A stretch of 64,000 nucleotides of DNA, from positions 1 through 64,000 of the forward strand of contig NC_052620.1 in assembly GCF_016545825.1 (NCBI RefSeq), read 5' to 3'. A program made the translations under genes and the position numbers. The notes under the pieces were generated by a model. It did not search any database. It worked only from the letters and a program-made list of their open reading frames with translations, and was not told the DNA's origin. The stretch is from Eucalyptus grandis (Eukaryota; Streptophyta; Magnoliopsida; Myrtales; Myrtaceae). Shown here one piece after another: positions 46,690-59,189 of the stretch (positions are counted from its first letter, which is position 1; each line of letters starts with the position of its first letter).

Positions 46690-47149
46690 TGTTAGACGCA
46701 AATTGCGCGAACCCCAAGATCTCCATAACTAAAACAAAAACATGCATGATTGAGTAGAAAGAATTGACGCACCTGTTTTGGAATCCATTGTTCTTGAAGT
46801 GGAAGCGGAAACACAATGTTCCACGCGCAAGTCCTTCTCCTCTATTGCCCTCTGAATCACTGGCTCAATGAGGCGGCCCCCCTCACGTGTAGCGTTAGGT
46901 AAACGCCCCTTAGGTGAGGATATAGGTGAGAATTAGGGTTAAATGAGAGACTTGAGCATTATTTATAGAGTTTCCAGTCAGTCCCCCTCATTACGGGTCG
47001 GGCTCAACTCGGCCCACACCAGCCAGCCCATATTAGACTAATTAAGAAACCTACTATCTCACCTTAGACCAAACCCCGTAAAACAATAAACGTTAAATGG
47101 TAAATTACAATATCAATTAATGTAGTCCACAATTAGAAAAACTCTTACA
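46690..47149 (-). repeat. Element 2 LTR (3' LTR)
   Basis: 460 bp, ends TG...CA. The minus strand has a TATAAATAAT box (about 46957-46966) preceded by C/T-rich sequence, the probable promoter. Same family as element 3 LTRs. Confidence 0.94.
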
Positions 47150-47816
47150 TTCTCCCACTTGGACTATATTAATTGAAATCGTTGTATGTGCGCACATTGG
47201 TCAGAGATAATTCTTAATAGTCAATCATATCCCATAAAGTCTCAAACACCGAATCATGGCGGTAACTGCATGTATACACACAAAGCCTTCCATGGTCACA
47301 AGTGCTCTCAACTTTATTGATATGGATTCAATATGATAATGTGGCAAATTGATAACATCTCTCATAGAGAGATCCCATTTGTCAGTTACCATTCTCTTAC
47401 CTTATACTACACAAAAAAACTTGTGCCACTAGAGAATGCTTTATGGTTCTAATGAACCTACATATGTCTTGTCCTTACGGTTAACCTTTCTTTATTTATC
47501 ACAAGACATATGCATAATGCTAATAACCGGATGCCCGGATGCCCCTAGCCTTCACTCAAGATTTAAGTAATACCTTGAGACTTTCAACAATATATATATA
47601 TTCAACATAATAACAACCCATTCAAAATATTTTATTGAATGCAAAAGTTGACATATATATATCGAAGTGTTACTAAATTGTAACAAAACATATGTAAACT
47701 TTATTCAAAAAATAAAAATAAAAAACACAACTCCCACTAAATAACAGCATCCCAAGATGATCCTAGGCCCATACTGATGACATATCGATCAAAAACACAT
47801 GGGCGTAGGCCTTTAG

Positions 47817-48260
47817 TTAGTGGGTCTGCAACCATATTATCGTATGAATATAACCTACTGCAACGTCATCATTCTCATGTACTGATTCTTTTATAGTCAA
47901 AAACTTGACCTCCATGTGTTTAGACCCCTTTAAACTTCTGTTGTTATTAATAAACAACACTACAGAGTTATCATCACAATATAACTGTATGGGTCTATTC
48001 ACAAAATCATAAACTGATAACTCTCTAATGAGGTTCCGGAGCCAAATAGCTTGAGTAGCAGCTGAAAAACATGCTACAAACTCCGCTTGCATGGTTGAAG
48101 AAGATATGGATTTCTGTTTCTCGCTCTTCCATGATACTACACCTCCTACCAACATAAATATGTATCCAGTCGTTGATTTCTTATCATCTTGACAACCAGC
48201 AAAATCTGCATATGAATACCCTACTAGTTGTAGGTTTGGAACATATTTATAAATCAACAT
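47817..48260 (-). pseudogene. Element 2 RNase H region
   Basis: 148-codon frame with GYSYADFAGCQDDKKSTTGY, SWKSEKQKSISSSTMQAEFV and DNNS-like LYCDDNSVV, matching Copia RNase H (GYSDADWAG...STMEAEF). Continuous across this domain but out of frame with the preceding RT piece. Confidence 0.82.
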
Positions 48261-48308
48261 ATAATCTTTTGTTCTTTTTAAGTACCTTAAAACCTTCTTG
48301 GCAACAAC

Positions 48309-49779
48309 CTAGTGATCGCGTCCTGGATTAGACTGATATATGCCTAGAAGCCCTGTTGCAAAAGCAATATCTGGCCTAGTGCAAACTTGAGCATACATGA
48401 TGCTTCCAAGCACACTAGCATAAGGTACATCCTTCATTTGAGCTTTCTCAAAATCTGAATTAGGACATTGTGAAAGACTCAATTTATCACTCTTAACAAT
48501 AAGAGCAATTCCTGGTTTGCAATCCTGCATATTGAATCTTTCTAAAATGCGATCAATATATGCCCTCTGAGATAAACCCAATGAACGGCGTGAGCGATCC
48601 CTATGGATCTCAATGCCAAGAACAAAAGACGCCTCACCAAGGTCTTTCATGTCAAAAATTTTCGATAACATCCGCTTTGTCTCATGCAAGTAAACCAATG
48701 TCACTACTAGCAAGCAAGATATCATCTACATAAAGTATGAGAAAAATATATTTCCTCCTTTGACCTTGGTGTATATGCACTGATCTACTTTGGTCTCAAT
48801 AAATCCAAATGAAGTAACAACACTATGAAACTTGAAATACCACTGTCTAGAAGCTTGCTTAAGGCCATAAATAGACTTTTTCAATCTACAAACAAGCTGA
48901 CTTGAGTCATCTGCTACAAAACCTTCAGGCTGCACCATATAAACCTCCTCATCAAGGTCTCCATTTAGAAAAGCAGTTTTAACATCCATCTGGTGTAACT
49001 CCATATCATAATAAGCTACCAATGCTAAGATCACTCTAAAGGAATCTTTAGAAGAAACTGGAGAAAATGTTGCTTCATAATCTATTCCTTCTCTTTGAGT
49101 GAAACCCTTAGCTACGGTCGGCTTTAAACTTTTCAATCTTTCCTTTGGAATCCCTTTTAGTCTTGAATACCCATTTGCAGCCAATAGGTTTGCAACCTTC
49201 AGGCAATTCAACAAGCTCCCAAACACCATTGTGTTTCATAGATTGCATCTCATCTTTCATCGCATCTAACCACAAATCTGATTGAGGACATGAGATGGCT
49301 TCAGTATAAGTCACGGGATCAACAACACAGCCTATGTCATAATCATGCTCTCCCAGGTAGACTAGATAGTCTGGTGGTATAGCTGATTGTCTTTCTCTAG
49401 TTGATCTTCTAAGTGGAGCTACGTCAACCTCATTCTGAATTTGAGGGGCGTGAGGAATTTCATCAGGAACTGTAACAACAATAGGATCATGTGCCACAAT
49501 AGGCTCAGTTTGTGGCGTAAGAGGCTCCATAATTGTCTGCACAGGATGAGACAGAGATCTAGTAATCCCCACCATACTATCATCTTCGATAGCTTGTGAG
49601 CAACTACCCTTTTCAACTACATCAAATTCTAGAAATTTTGCAGTCTGAGATTCCACAATTCTTGTACCTCCATTAGGGTTATAAAAGCGATACTCCTTTG
49701 AATGGTGCAGGTAAGACACGAAGTAACATCGAGTAGTTTTGGAATCCAGTTTACTCAATGTTGGATTATATAACTTCAC
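48309..49779 (-). pseudogene. Element 2 reverse transcriptase (three frames)
   Basis: 49108-49779 holds the linker and start of RVT_2 (VWELVELPEGCKPIGCKWVF), 48726-49229 carries KGFTQREGIDYEATFSPV, HQMDVKTAFLNGDLDEEVYM and LKKSIYGLKQASRQWYFKF, and 48309-48725 has KDLGEASFVLGIEIHRDRS and YASVLGSIMYAQVCTRPDIA. The catalytic YVDD is present near 48718-48735 in the frame between the last two, so only small shifts separate the parts. Confidence 0.86.
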
Positions 49780-49811
49780 TTCTGCTGGACATCCCCAAAC
49801 TTTAAGATGAT

Positions 49812-50788
49812 TTAAGCTAGGTTTACGTCCAGTCCATAACTCAAAGGGGTCAATGGAACTGCTTTAGTAGGAACACGATTTAGAATATAAAGAGCTGTTT
49901 TCAAAGCTTCTCCCCACAGAAAATTAGGTAAATTGGTCCTACTAATCATACTTCTCATCATGTCCATAAGAGTACGATTCCGCCTTTCAGCTACACCATT
50001 TTGTTCGGGACTTCCGGGCATAGTAAACTAACCTATTATCCCAGAATCCTCTAAGTATTTAGCAAACCGCCCTTTAAGTTGGCCAGCATCACCGTGCCTA
50101 CCAAAATACTCACCACCACGATCAGATCTGACAATCTTAATAACTTTTCCCAATTGTTTCTCCACTTCAGTCCAAAAAATCTTGAATTTATCAAGAGACT
50201 CGAACTTTTCTTTAAACAAGTATAAGTATCCATATTGGGAATAGTCGTCAATAAATGTGATAAAATAAAAATTTCTGCACAAAGTAGCCGTGTATGGTCC
50301 ACTAATATCGGTGTGAATAACCTCCAACAAGTCGAACTTCGTACAACAGATTTCTTCTTTATCTTAGTCATCTTACCTCTGCAACAGTCTACGCAAGTCT
50401 CTTGATCATCTTTAAGAATAGGCAAGATATTAGCCTTTATAAGCCTTTCTACTCTGTCTTTAGAGATGTGACTAAGACGTTTATGCCATAATGCATAAGA
50501 CTGTTCCTTAGGTAGAGGTCTTTTGGAAACAATCTTTTCAGCGGAATAAGTAATGTATATGTCGTTGGGAGATAAGCTCAATCGATATAATCCATCGGAT
50601 AAATTGCAACACCCAATCTTATTTGAATCAAAAAACATGGAAATAGTATTACTCTTTATTTCAAAAGAGTATCCATACATGTCCAAACAAGACACATAAA
50701 CTAAATTCCACCTAAAAGAAGGTATGTAAAAAGTGTTTCTTAACACCATCCGAAAACCAGAATCTAAAATCAAAATAACATCTCCCAC
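49812..50788 (-). pseudogene. Element 2 pre-integrase and integrase (frameshifted)
   Basis: 50051-50788 has the pre-integrase WHKRLSHISKDRV and CVDCCRGKMTK; 50028-50330 has HTDISGPY (first Asp) and RSDRGGEYF (second Asp); 49812-50021 has [14 protein letters not shown] with the catalytic Glu kept. The DDE triad is therefore all present, but spread over three frames, and a stop lies between the second and third pieces. Confidence 0.86.
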
Positions 50789-50889
50789 GAACTCAACGTC
50801 AACTCCAATGCTGTTTCCAACAGTGAGCTTTAATTCATCCTGAGTTGGCGTCCTTCGGTTTACGAACCCCTATATAGTAAATGCAACAT

Positions 50890-51912
50890 GATTAGTTGCA
50901 CCACTATCTAGCCATCAAGAATTGGTCGGAACTTTAGATAGATTGGATTCATAAACTAATGCCAAAGAATCATTACCTTTAGGCTCTCTCTTATTTCTCT
51001 TAGACAACCAAGCCTTAAACTTGCTACAACGTTTCTTCACGTGTCCTCTCCCTACAAAAGTAGCAAAGAACACCATCCTTCTTGGTGATTGCCTTCTTAG
51101 GACCCCAGTGTTAGAAGGACCTGCTCCTTCAGAATTTCCTTTGTTGTTGGAAGGACCAGCAACTTCTGAATTGCTTTTATGGGTATAAGTTTTCACCTTC
51201 TTACCTTTGTCACTAGCAGAACTAGAAGCATAGAGAGCAATATGTCCTTTATCTTTCTTTAATTTCTCTTCCTTTGCCACCAACCTTGCAATCAAGTCAT
51301 TAACAGACCAGGTTTCATCTTGGGAATTATAATTGGTCTTAATAATCCCAAAATCAGGAGGAAGAGTATTTAGAGCTTGATGGCCAATGCAAGCAGTAGG
51401 AATTTCAACATTGAGAACTTGAAGCTTTGTTTGCAAATCAACCATCCTCAGAACATAATCTCTAACTCCACTAGAACCATCATACTTCATAGTAAAAGTG
51501 TTTGCATATGTGTCCCTATCTTAGCATTAGGCAACACACGGTTTCTAGCTATCAAAGCTTCCATCATTTGCCTAGCATTGCAGTCTGCGGGCAAACCACT
51601 TTTCAAGTGTTCTGAATTGAACGCTTCATGGATAGCAAGCAAATTCTATTACTCTTTTCCCAGGCAGCAAAATTTGCTTTTTGAGCCTCTGTACTCTCGG
51701 CAGTCAAAGCGCCGCCGATCGATAGTAAGAGCCATATGAACATCTGCCATTTCCATAGCAAACAGAAAATCCTCTCGCCATCTCTTAAAATTCGAACCAG
51801 CAAGAACCTCAATGGTGACGGAGTTACCATTTACAGAAAAGGTGACTAAAAGACAAGCAATATATATAATTAGCATCATGTGAGCATTGTGTAACTTGAC
51901 ACACAAGTACAC
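50890..51912 (-). pseudogene. Element 2 gag and protease (frameshifted)
   Basis: 51649-51912 has GSNFKRWREDFLFAMEM, the gag start; 50915-51490 has the gag core (SSGVRDYVLRMVDLQTKL, LNTLPPDFG) and a degraded zinc knuckle keeping GHVKKRC. Next is a protease site WLDSGATNHVA (DSGAT at 50894-50908), preceded by TGA where a Trp is expected. Protease cuts the polyprotein; its catalytic Asp is retained. Confidence 0.8.
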
Positions 51913-52599
51913 ATCCAGAGAGTTACATGCAAAATCACATAATCACCTTTGGGCATAATACATGACAAGCAATTGTACACTCCCCACATGATAAGGGTTA
52001 TGAGAATATATTCCAATCTTCGTGAATTCATCACCTTTGGGTATATGAACCATTAGGATCGGTCACTCCTCCACCACACTATCATGTATCCCTCCATGAA
52101 CTAATACATAATCACCTCCTTTGGGAATATGACTATGCATTAGACTAGGAGACATCCCAATCAATATACGAGATCAAAATTTTTCAAACTCAACCAAGTG
52201 TGCCACTTTGGCGGTCACAACTCGAATCCTTGAAACTCTCTCATCTCAGGGATATAATCTTTACATCTCACATACATCATATACATGTAATTTGACTTTA
52301 GTGATAGGGGCATCATATCACTCAAATCACATGCCATGCTAATTACATTGCCTTATTCATTAATAAAATAGAATAAAGTTTAATTTTATTAATGAATCAC
52401 GCTTTATAATGTTTATGTGATAACATACAGTATCCCGGCACCTGTATTTTCTAAATCACAGAAAAATACAAGAAAAATACGCAAAAAATACACTAAAAAG
52501 CACGTATTTAGGGCTTTACATATATTTTCACATCCATAAAATCATTAAAAATATAAAATAAATACACCATGACGTAGGAAATAATCATACGAGTTAATT

Positions 52600-53169
52600 G
52601 TCGCCAGCCACGTGCAAATCAGAGCCTCCACGCGCCCGCATGCGCCGCCTGAGTGCGGGGCGCGTGGAGCCCACGCGCTAGCGTCAAAGGCCGGTCAAAA
52701 CCAGTCCGACCGGTGGCGGTCCGACCGGTTAACCGGTTTGGTCAACGACTGACCAGGTCGGGTCAGGTCAACGGGTCGGGTCATCGGTTGGGTCGGGTCG
52801 GTCGGGTCCGGTCAGTCGAATTCAAATCCAGGTCGCTGACGTCATCATGACGTCAGCGAGTGCGGAATCCAAGTCCAAGTCGCTGACGTCATCGTGATGT
52901 CAGCGCCCGCATGCGCCGCACGCGCGAGCAGCGCCCTGCGCGTGGGCGCGCGTCTTCGACGCCCGGCGGCACGTGGGGCCTTCCCCGACAACGCACCTCC
53001 CACGGTTTTGCTCGCCTCGTCGAGCCCAGTCCGAATTTGTGATTTAATTTTATTTTTATTGAACTAAAAGTCTCGAAAATCACAAATTAGGGCAAGATCC
53101 ATACTAATTAGTGCTTATCCGTACAAATTAGGGCAAAATCAATTATGTTCGTGTTCTAGGGTTATGGAA
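52600..53169 (-). other. Element 2 GC-rich leader
   Basis: Untranslated region next to the primer site, rich in GGTCGGGTC repeats (about 52745-52815) and two copies of a GTCGCTGACGTCATC block (about 52832 and 52879). Same design as the leaders of elements 1 and 3. Confidence 0.65.
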
Positions 53170-53183
53170 GCTTTGATACCACA

Positions 53184-53643
53184 TGTTAGACGCAAATTGC
53201 GCGAACCCCAAGATCTCCATAACTAGAACAAAAACACGCATGATTGAGTAGAAAGAATTGACGCACCTGTTTTGGAATCTATTGTTCTTGAAGCGGAAGC
53301 GGAAACACAATGTTCCACGCGCAAGTCTTTCTCCTCTATTGCCCTCTGAATCACTGGCTCAATGAGGCGGCCCCCCTCACGTGTAGCGTTAGGTGAACGC
53401 CCCTTAGGTGAGGATATAGGTGAGAATTAGGGTTAGATGAGAGACTTGAGCACTATTTATAGAGTTTCTAGCCAGTCCCCCTCATTACGGGCCAGGCTTA
53501 ACTCGGCCCACATTAGCCAGCCCATATTAGACTAATTAAGAAACCTACTATCTCACCTTAGACCAAACCCTGTAAAACGATAAACGTTAAACGGTAAATT
53601 ACAATATCAATTAATGTAGTCCACAATTAGAAAAACTCTTACA
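53184..53643 (-). repeat. Element 2 LTR (5' LTR for the minus-strand element)
   Basis: 460 bp, about 96 percent identical by eye to 46690-47149 with no length difference. Confidence 0.94.
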
Positions 53644-53879
53644 TGCCTAGCTAGAATGCAGAAATTATGGACTTGTTTTCAACATATAACATCAGCCATT
53701 GTCATAAGAGCCTCTTTCTTTAGCTCCTCTGAATGTCTGTTTTGCGTCTTTGACATTACTGAGAAATGACATGAAAGAAACAGATGCTGGAGCAACTACT
53801 TTTTCATGCATGCTTTAAGTGACTTTAACATATTGTCCTGTTTTTAGGTGCAATTTATCTTATTGCTGCTTGTTTTCAG

Positions 53880-54108
53880 GTTTGTCAGGCACCTCCGAGA
53901 ATCCGAGATACAAACCACTTGTTCCTCAAGCTCCCTCTGTTGAAGGATAAATTGGTGGAATATATTAATGAGATGTCGGAAGCTAGATCTTGGAGCCAGA
54001 ATGAAATTCACGCAACTAATGCATGGATAAAAGGACTGAAACCTTGATGTATTACAAGGGATCCGAAGTGGGAGTTCCTATACCCCATGAGAAGTTTAGT
54101 TCAAATAT
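53880..54108 (+). pseudogene. Methionyl-tRNA synthetase, exon c
   Basis: After acceptor TGTTTTCAG: VCQAPPRIRDTNHLFLKLPL, then KDKLVEYINEMSEARSWSQN and NAWIKGLKP, then TGA where the family has Arg (KPRCITRD), CITRDPKW and, after a one-base loss, GVPIPHEKF. This continues directly from exon b (RCK), with element 2 inserted in between. Confidence 0.85.
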
Positions 54109-54262
54109 TTTGAACTCTCGTGCTTCAACAACTGAAATTCTGGGTGATGTCGTGACGGGGTTAAAGATATCACAACTTTTATTTGTTTTCTTTCTAGTCT
54201 TCATTCCTTTGAAAAATGATCTTGGCATGTGCATTTGCTTGTCTGTTGATGCAATGAGTAAG

Positions 54263-54408
54263 GTATTCTATGTTTGGTTCGATGCACCGATTGGCTACGT
54301 CTCAACAACTTCATGTTACACGCCAGAATGTGAGCAGTGGTGGAAGACTCCTGAGAATGTGAAGTAGTTTCAGTTTATGGACAAGGATAACGGGCCATTT
54401 CACATCGT
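54263..54408 (+). pseudogene. Methionyl-tRNA synthetase, exon d
   Basis: Reads [20 protein letters not shown], then [32 protein letters not shown], the end of the MetRS Rossmann catalytic fold, with an in-frame stop near 54365 in place of Leu. It ends at a donor-like GTATGT (54409). The next exon (containing the KMSKS region downstream) is not found; a LINE and Copia element 3 follow. Confidence 0.82.
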
Positions 54409-54475
54409 ATGTGTCGGACTTTTCTAGTTTTTCTTTATGTCAACAGCCTTTAAGGTTTATTAATCCTTTGATCCC

Positions 54476-54747
54476 TTTTTTTTTTTTTTTTTTTTTTGGG
54501 TAAGAAGTAAGAAATTATAATGAGCTTTAACCAACTATACAAGAGGAGGTCACAGCATCAAAAAACTTACACTCAAAACGAACAGAAAGCATAGTGAATG
54601 GAAGGGTGTTGAGACAAAAAAGCTGTCGACAAGGCAAACAAACTGGCTATAAAAGGCAACAAGACAATAAGGCAAGGCCAAACAATGGCCAACCAACTCC
54701 CAAAAACAAAAGGCAGGATGAACATGGTCGACAGTCAAAGCAACCCG
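54476..54747 (-). mobile_element. 5'-truncated LINE, 3' part with poly-A tail
   Basis: On the minus strand the piece is a T-rich 3' UTR ending GCTCATTATAATTTCTTACT and then a poly-A tail (plus T run, 54476-54497). Target duplication CTTTGATCC lies at 54466-54474 and again at 61531-61539 beyond element 3. The other half is at 61342-61530. Confidence 0.75.
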
Positions 54748-55232
54748 TGTTGGACGCAAATTGCACAATCCCAAGATCTCCATAACCATAATAAGAACAT
54801 GTATAATAGAGTAGAAAGATTAACGCACTTGTTTTGGAATCAATCGTACTTAAAGCGGAAGCCGAAAAGGGATTACCCACTTATCAGGGGATTATCCGAT
54901 TATCCACGTATCAAGTCATTCTCCTCTATTACCCTCCATATCACTAACTCAATGAGGTGGCCCCCTCACGTTTAGCGTTAGGTAAATGCTCCTTAAGTGA
55001 GGATACATATGAGAATTAGGGTTAGAGAAGAAACTTGAACACTATTTATAGAATTTCCAACTAGGCCCCCTCATTACGGGCTAGGCTCAACTCGGCTCAC
55101 ACTAGCCAGCCCCATATTAGACTAATTAAGAAACATTCTATCTCACCTTAGACCAACCCTATTTTATAGTAATCGTAAAAATAATAAATTACAATATCGA
55201 TTAATGTAGACCACATTAGGAAAACTCTTACA
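54748..55232 (-). repeat. Element 3 LTR (3' LTR)
   Basis: 485 bp, TGTTGGAC...CTTACA. Contains GGATTATCC repeats near 54887-54905 and a minus-strand TATAAATAG box near 55041. Adjacent polypurine tract on the minus strand. Confidence 0.92.
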
Positions 55233-56477
55233 TTCTTCCACTTGGACTAAATTAATTGAAATCGTACCGTATGTGCGCACATTGGTCCAGAAATAATTCT
55301 TAATAGTCAATCATATCTCATAAAATCTTAAACACTGAATCATGACGGTAACTGCATGTGTACACATAGAGCCTTCCATGGTCACGAGTGATCTCAACTT
55401 TATTGATATGGATTCAATATGGTAGTGTGTCAAATGGATAACATCTCTCATAGAAATATCCCATTTGTCAGTCACCATTCTCTTACCTTAAGCGTCACAA
55501 AAACTTGTGCCACTAGAGAATGCTTTATGGTTCTAATGAACCCACATATATCTTGTCCTTACGGTTAATTTTTATTTATGTATAACAAGACATATGGACA
55601 AGGCTACTAACCGAATGCCCTTAGCCTTCACTTAAGGTTTATACAGTACCTTGAGACTTTATCAATATGTATTCAACATAATAACAACACATTCAAAAAT
55701 ATTTAATTGAATACAAGAGTTGATACATATCAAATCGTTACAAAGTGTAACGAATCACAGATGAAACTTTTATCAAAGTAAAGCCAAAATAGCTTCCACT
55801 AAACAACATCATCTCATAATGCTCCTAGGCCCATGCTAATGACATGTCGCTCAAATACACATGGGCATAGGCCTTTAATTAGTGGATTTGTAACCATATC
55901 ATCTGTGAAAATATGTTATATTATAACGTCACATTTCTGTATCGTTTCTTTTTGGTAAAAAAATTTGACCACCATATATTTAGACCCCTTGAGACCTTTG
56001 TAGTAAATAAATAATACTACAAATTTATTATCTCAATACAACCATATGGGTCCATCCATAAAGTTAAAAACAGTCGACTCCTTCATGAGGTTCTAGAGCC
56101 TAATACTTCAAGCAACAAGCTAAAAGAATGTTACTAACACTGCTTACATAGTAGAAGATGACATAGAACTTTATTTACTGCGCACCCCGCTAACATAAAT
56201 ATGCATTATGTTATTGATCACATATCATCTTAATAACCGGCAAAGTTTACATCTGAATATCCTACTAGCTGCAAGAATTAAACATGTTTGTAAATTAGCA
56301 TATAATATCTTGTTCTCTTTAAGTATCTTAAAATCTTCTTGACAACAACCTAGTGATCACATCCTGGATTTAATTGATTTCTGTCTAGAAGTTCCATCGC
56401 AAAGATGATATTTAATCTAGTGCAAATTTGAGCATACATTATACTTTTAAATGCAATGACACAAGGTACACCATTAA

Positions 56478-56738
56478 TTAGATTTTCTTAATATCTGAAT
56501 AAGGACAATGTGATAGATTCAGTCCATCACCCTTAACAACATGAGCAATTCCTGGCTTGCAATGATATATATTGAATATTTCCAAAATACGATAAGCAAA
56601 TGTCCTTTGAGATAAATCTAATAAAATATGGTGAAAATAATCCTTATGGACCTCACAAAAAATGCCATGCCTCAAAATCACTGCTAGTAAGCAAAATATC
56701 ACGTACATAAAGTATGAGAAAAATAAATTTCCTCCCAC
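56478..56738 (-). pseudogene. Element 3 reverse transcriptase remnant
   Basis: An 86-codon frame with FFSYFMYV, then YRILEIFNIYHCKPGIAHVV, clearly matching the same region of element 2 (YIDRILERFNMQDCKPGIAL). YVDD is lost. This is one of the few frames still open. Confidence 0.7.
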
Positions 56739-57530
56739 TAACCTTGCAGTATATATATTAAATTACTTTGTTCCCAATTGAACAAAATAATAACACTATG
56801 AAACTTTAATAGTATTGTCTGGAAACTTTCTTAAGACTATGAATAAGACTTTTTAGTTTACACACAAGTTTACTTGAATTTACTGCAAAATTCTCAAATT
56901 GCACTATATAGATTTTGTATTTATTTATTTGGCGTAACTCCATATCAAAATAAATTATTAATGTCACGGTCACTCTGAAAGAATTTTTAAAAGTACTAGA
57001 AAGAAATATTTATTTATTCACTATTAAATATCCACCCCTCTTTCAGAGTGTAACTTTTAGCTACCAACTTGGTTTTAAATAATACAATCTTTTTTTTTTT
57101 TTAAATCCTTTTAGTTTTGTACGCCAATTTGCAACTAATGAAATTGTGATCTTTAGACAAATCAGTAAGTTTCCAAACACTATGATGTTTCATAAATTGT
57201 ATATCGCTTTTTATGGCATCTAATCACATACTTGATTGAGGATATAAAAAAAATATTTATATATGTTGCCAAATTAACCATGTAATAGATATTGCAGTCA
57301 TGTTCTCATAAATAGACTATATAATCTAATGGAATAACTGATCGTCTTTCCCTAACAAATCTCCCGAGTAAAGTTACAACTACTTCATTCTATACTTGAG
57401 AGGTTTGAAAAAATTCCATCATAAACTATATCAATAATAGTACCTTAAACCTCAACAAGTTTAGTCTATGGTACAGGAGATTCCATAATTATCTGTATCA
57501 CAATTATCTATATAGGCAAAGACAAAGATA

Positions 57531-57703
57531 CGGCGTAGCTGGCTTCGGGCTCCCTCCCCCTCACGAAAGGGAGAAGTTCGAATCCCAGAAGCGTCGCGTT
57601 CGTGCGACTCAAACGCGGCTGGGTCTATGGTGGTAGCCCAATTCACCCCGGATTTACGTCTAGGCTGCTGACCGAGGGCGGTTCCCGGGTCATCAAAAAA
57701 AAA
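57531..57703 (+). mobile_element. tRNA-derived SINE nested in element 3 (SINE 1)
   Basis: About 173 bp starting GGCGTAGCTGGCTTCGGG (box A-like), with box B AGTTCGAATCC at 57575-57585 and a 3' poly-A tail before 57704. It is flanked by CAAAGATA-type target duplication (57522-57530 and 57704-57712). Element 2 lacks it at the matching place. A short GC-rich block of this kind in AT-rich decayed Copia is otherwise unexplained. Confidence 0.8.
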
Positions 57704-57849
57704 AAAAAGATATGGTGATTTTCCATCGTACTATTATCCTTAATAGTCTGAAAGCAACTATCCTCTACAATTACGTCGAACTGTAAAAACTTTACAGAAT
57801 GTGATTCCATAATACTTGTACATTCTTTAGGGTCATAAAATTGATACAC
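57643..57849 (-). pseudogene. Element 3 pol remnant next to SINE 1
   Basis: The frame reads YQFYDPKECTSIMESHSVKF, then LQFDVI, which matches YRFYNPNGGTRIVESQTAKF of element 2. The part nearest 57643-57703 lies in the SINE. Confidence 0.6.
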
Positions 57850-59189
57850 CTTTTTAACAATTTAGGTAAAATACAAAATAATTCTGAGTAAATCTAAATT
57901 CGAACGCATTTAATATTGGATTAGATAACCTCACTTCTGTATGACACCTCTAAATTTAATATAATTCAAGTAATTTATATCCAGTCTATAACTCAAAAGA
58001 AGTTTATGAAATAATTTGATAAGAAACATATTTTGTATGTGAAAATGTTGTTTTCAAAATATCAGCCCACAGAAGATCGGATAAATTAATCTTATTAATC
58101 ATACTCATCACCATTTTTATTATGATGCAATATGCCTTTCGGCCAAATCTTTTTGTTAGGACTTTCAGGCATAGTAATTAAGTTACCACCCCAGAATCTA
58201 CCAAATATTTGACAAATGACCCTTTAAGCTATTTCGCATTGTCATACTCGCCAAAATACTCACGACTACTATTAAGCCTAACAACCTTTTAAGACTAATT
58301 GTAATTTTTTTATTCTTTATCTCGGTAATTTTACTTTCACAATAATTTATACAAGTCTTTAGATAACCGTTAAGAGTAAACAGAATATCAACATTGTTAA
58401 CTTTTCTACTCTTCCTTTAGACATGTGTGAGATTATTCCATAAATAGAAAATTTTTGAAAACATCTTCAACCATATACGAGATGTATATGCCAACTTAAA
58501 CACAATCTTTGCAGATGTGTCCTAATTTCGGTATTAGATAAAACATAACTTCAAGCCATTAAAGCTTTCATCATCTTTTAGCAGTGCAGTCAGTAGACAA
58601 GCCACTTTTCAATTGTTCCTAAATGGAACGTTTCATGGACAGTAAGCAAATTCTATTGCTATTTTCCTAAGCAATAAATCATATGCCCACTACTTAAAAT
58701 TTGAAGCAGTAAAAACCTCGATAATAGTGGAGTTTATTAATTACAAAAAATGTGACTGAAAAAACAAGCAATGTATATAATTAGCATCATGTGAGCACCG
58801 TGTAATTTGACGTAACAAGTACACATCTTAAGAGTTACACACATAATCATATAATTACCTTTCGGTAGAATACATGACATGCAGTTATACACTCCCCACA
58901 TGATAGCAGTTATGAGAATATATTCCAATCTTCATGAATTCATCACCTTTGGGCATATGAACCATTATGATCAGTTATTTAACCACCACACCATCATGTA
59001 TCCCTCCATGAACTAATACACAATCACCTCCTTTGGGAGTATGACCACGCATTAGACTATGAGACATCTTAATCAACATACGAGACCAAAATTTCTCAGA
59101 CCCAATCAAGCGTGCCACTTTAAAAGTCACTACTCAATTGAATCCTTGAAACTCTCTCATACCATGGATATAAACTTTACTTCTCACAT

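Larger units (their letters stand above)
46690..53643 (-). mobile_element. Copia LTR retrotransposon, element 2 (TSD TGCCT)
   Basis: 6954 bp: LTRs 46690-47149 and 53184-53643 (460 bp each), TGTTAGAC...CTTACA ends, target duplication TGCCT (46685-46689 and 53644-53648). Minus-strand orientation: primer site TGGTATCAAAGC (53170-53181), one mismatch to initiator-Met tRNA, and polypurine tract AAGTGGGAGAA next to the left LTR. Sits in the intron between exons b and c of the MetRS pseudogene. Nearly all differences between the LTRs are transitions. Coding frames are broken by a few shifts, so it is recently dead or damaged by sequence errors. Confidence 0.95.

Noticed and set aside
57531..57703. 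Functional tRNA gene at the box A/box B region
   Set aside because: No cloverleaf is visible around the boxes and it has a poly-A tail and target duplication, so SINE is the better call.
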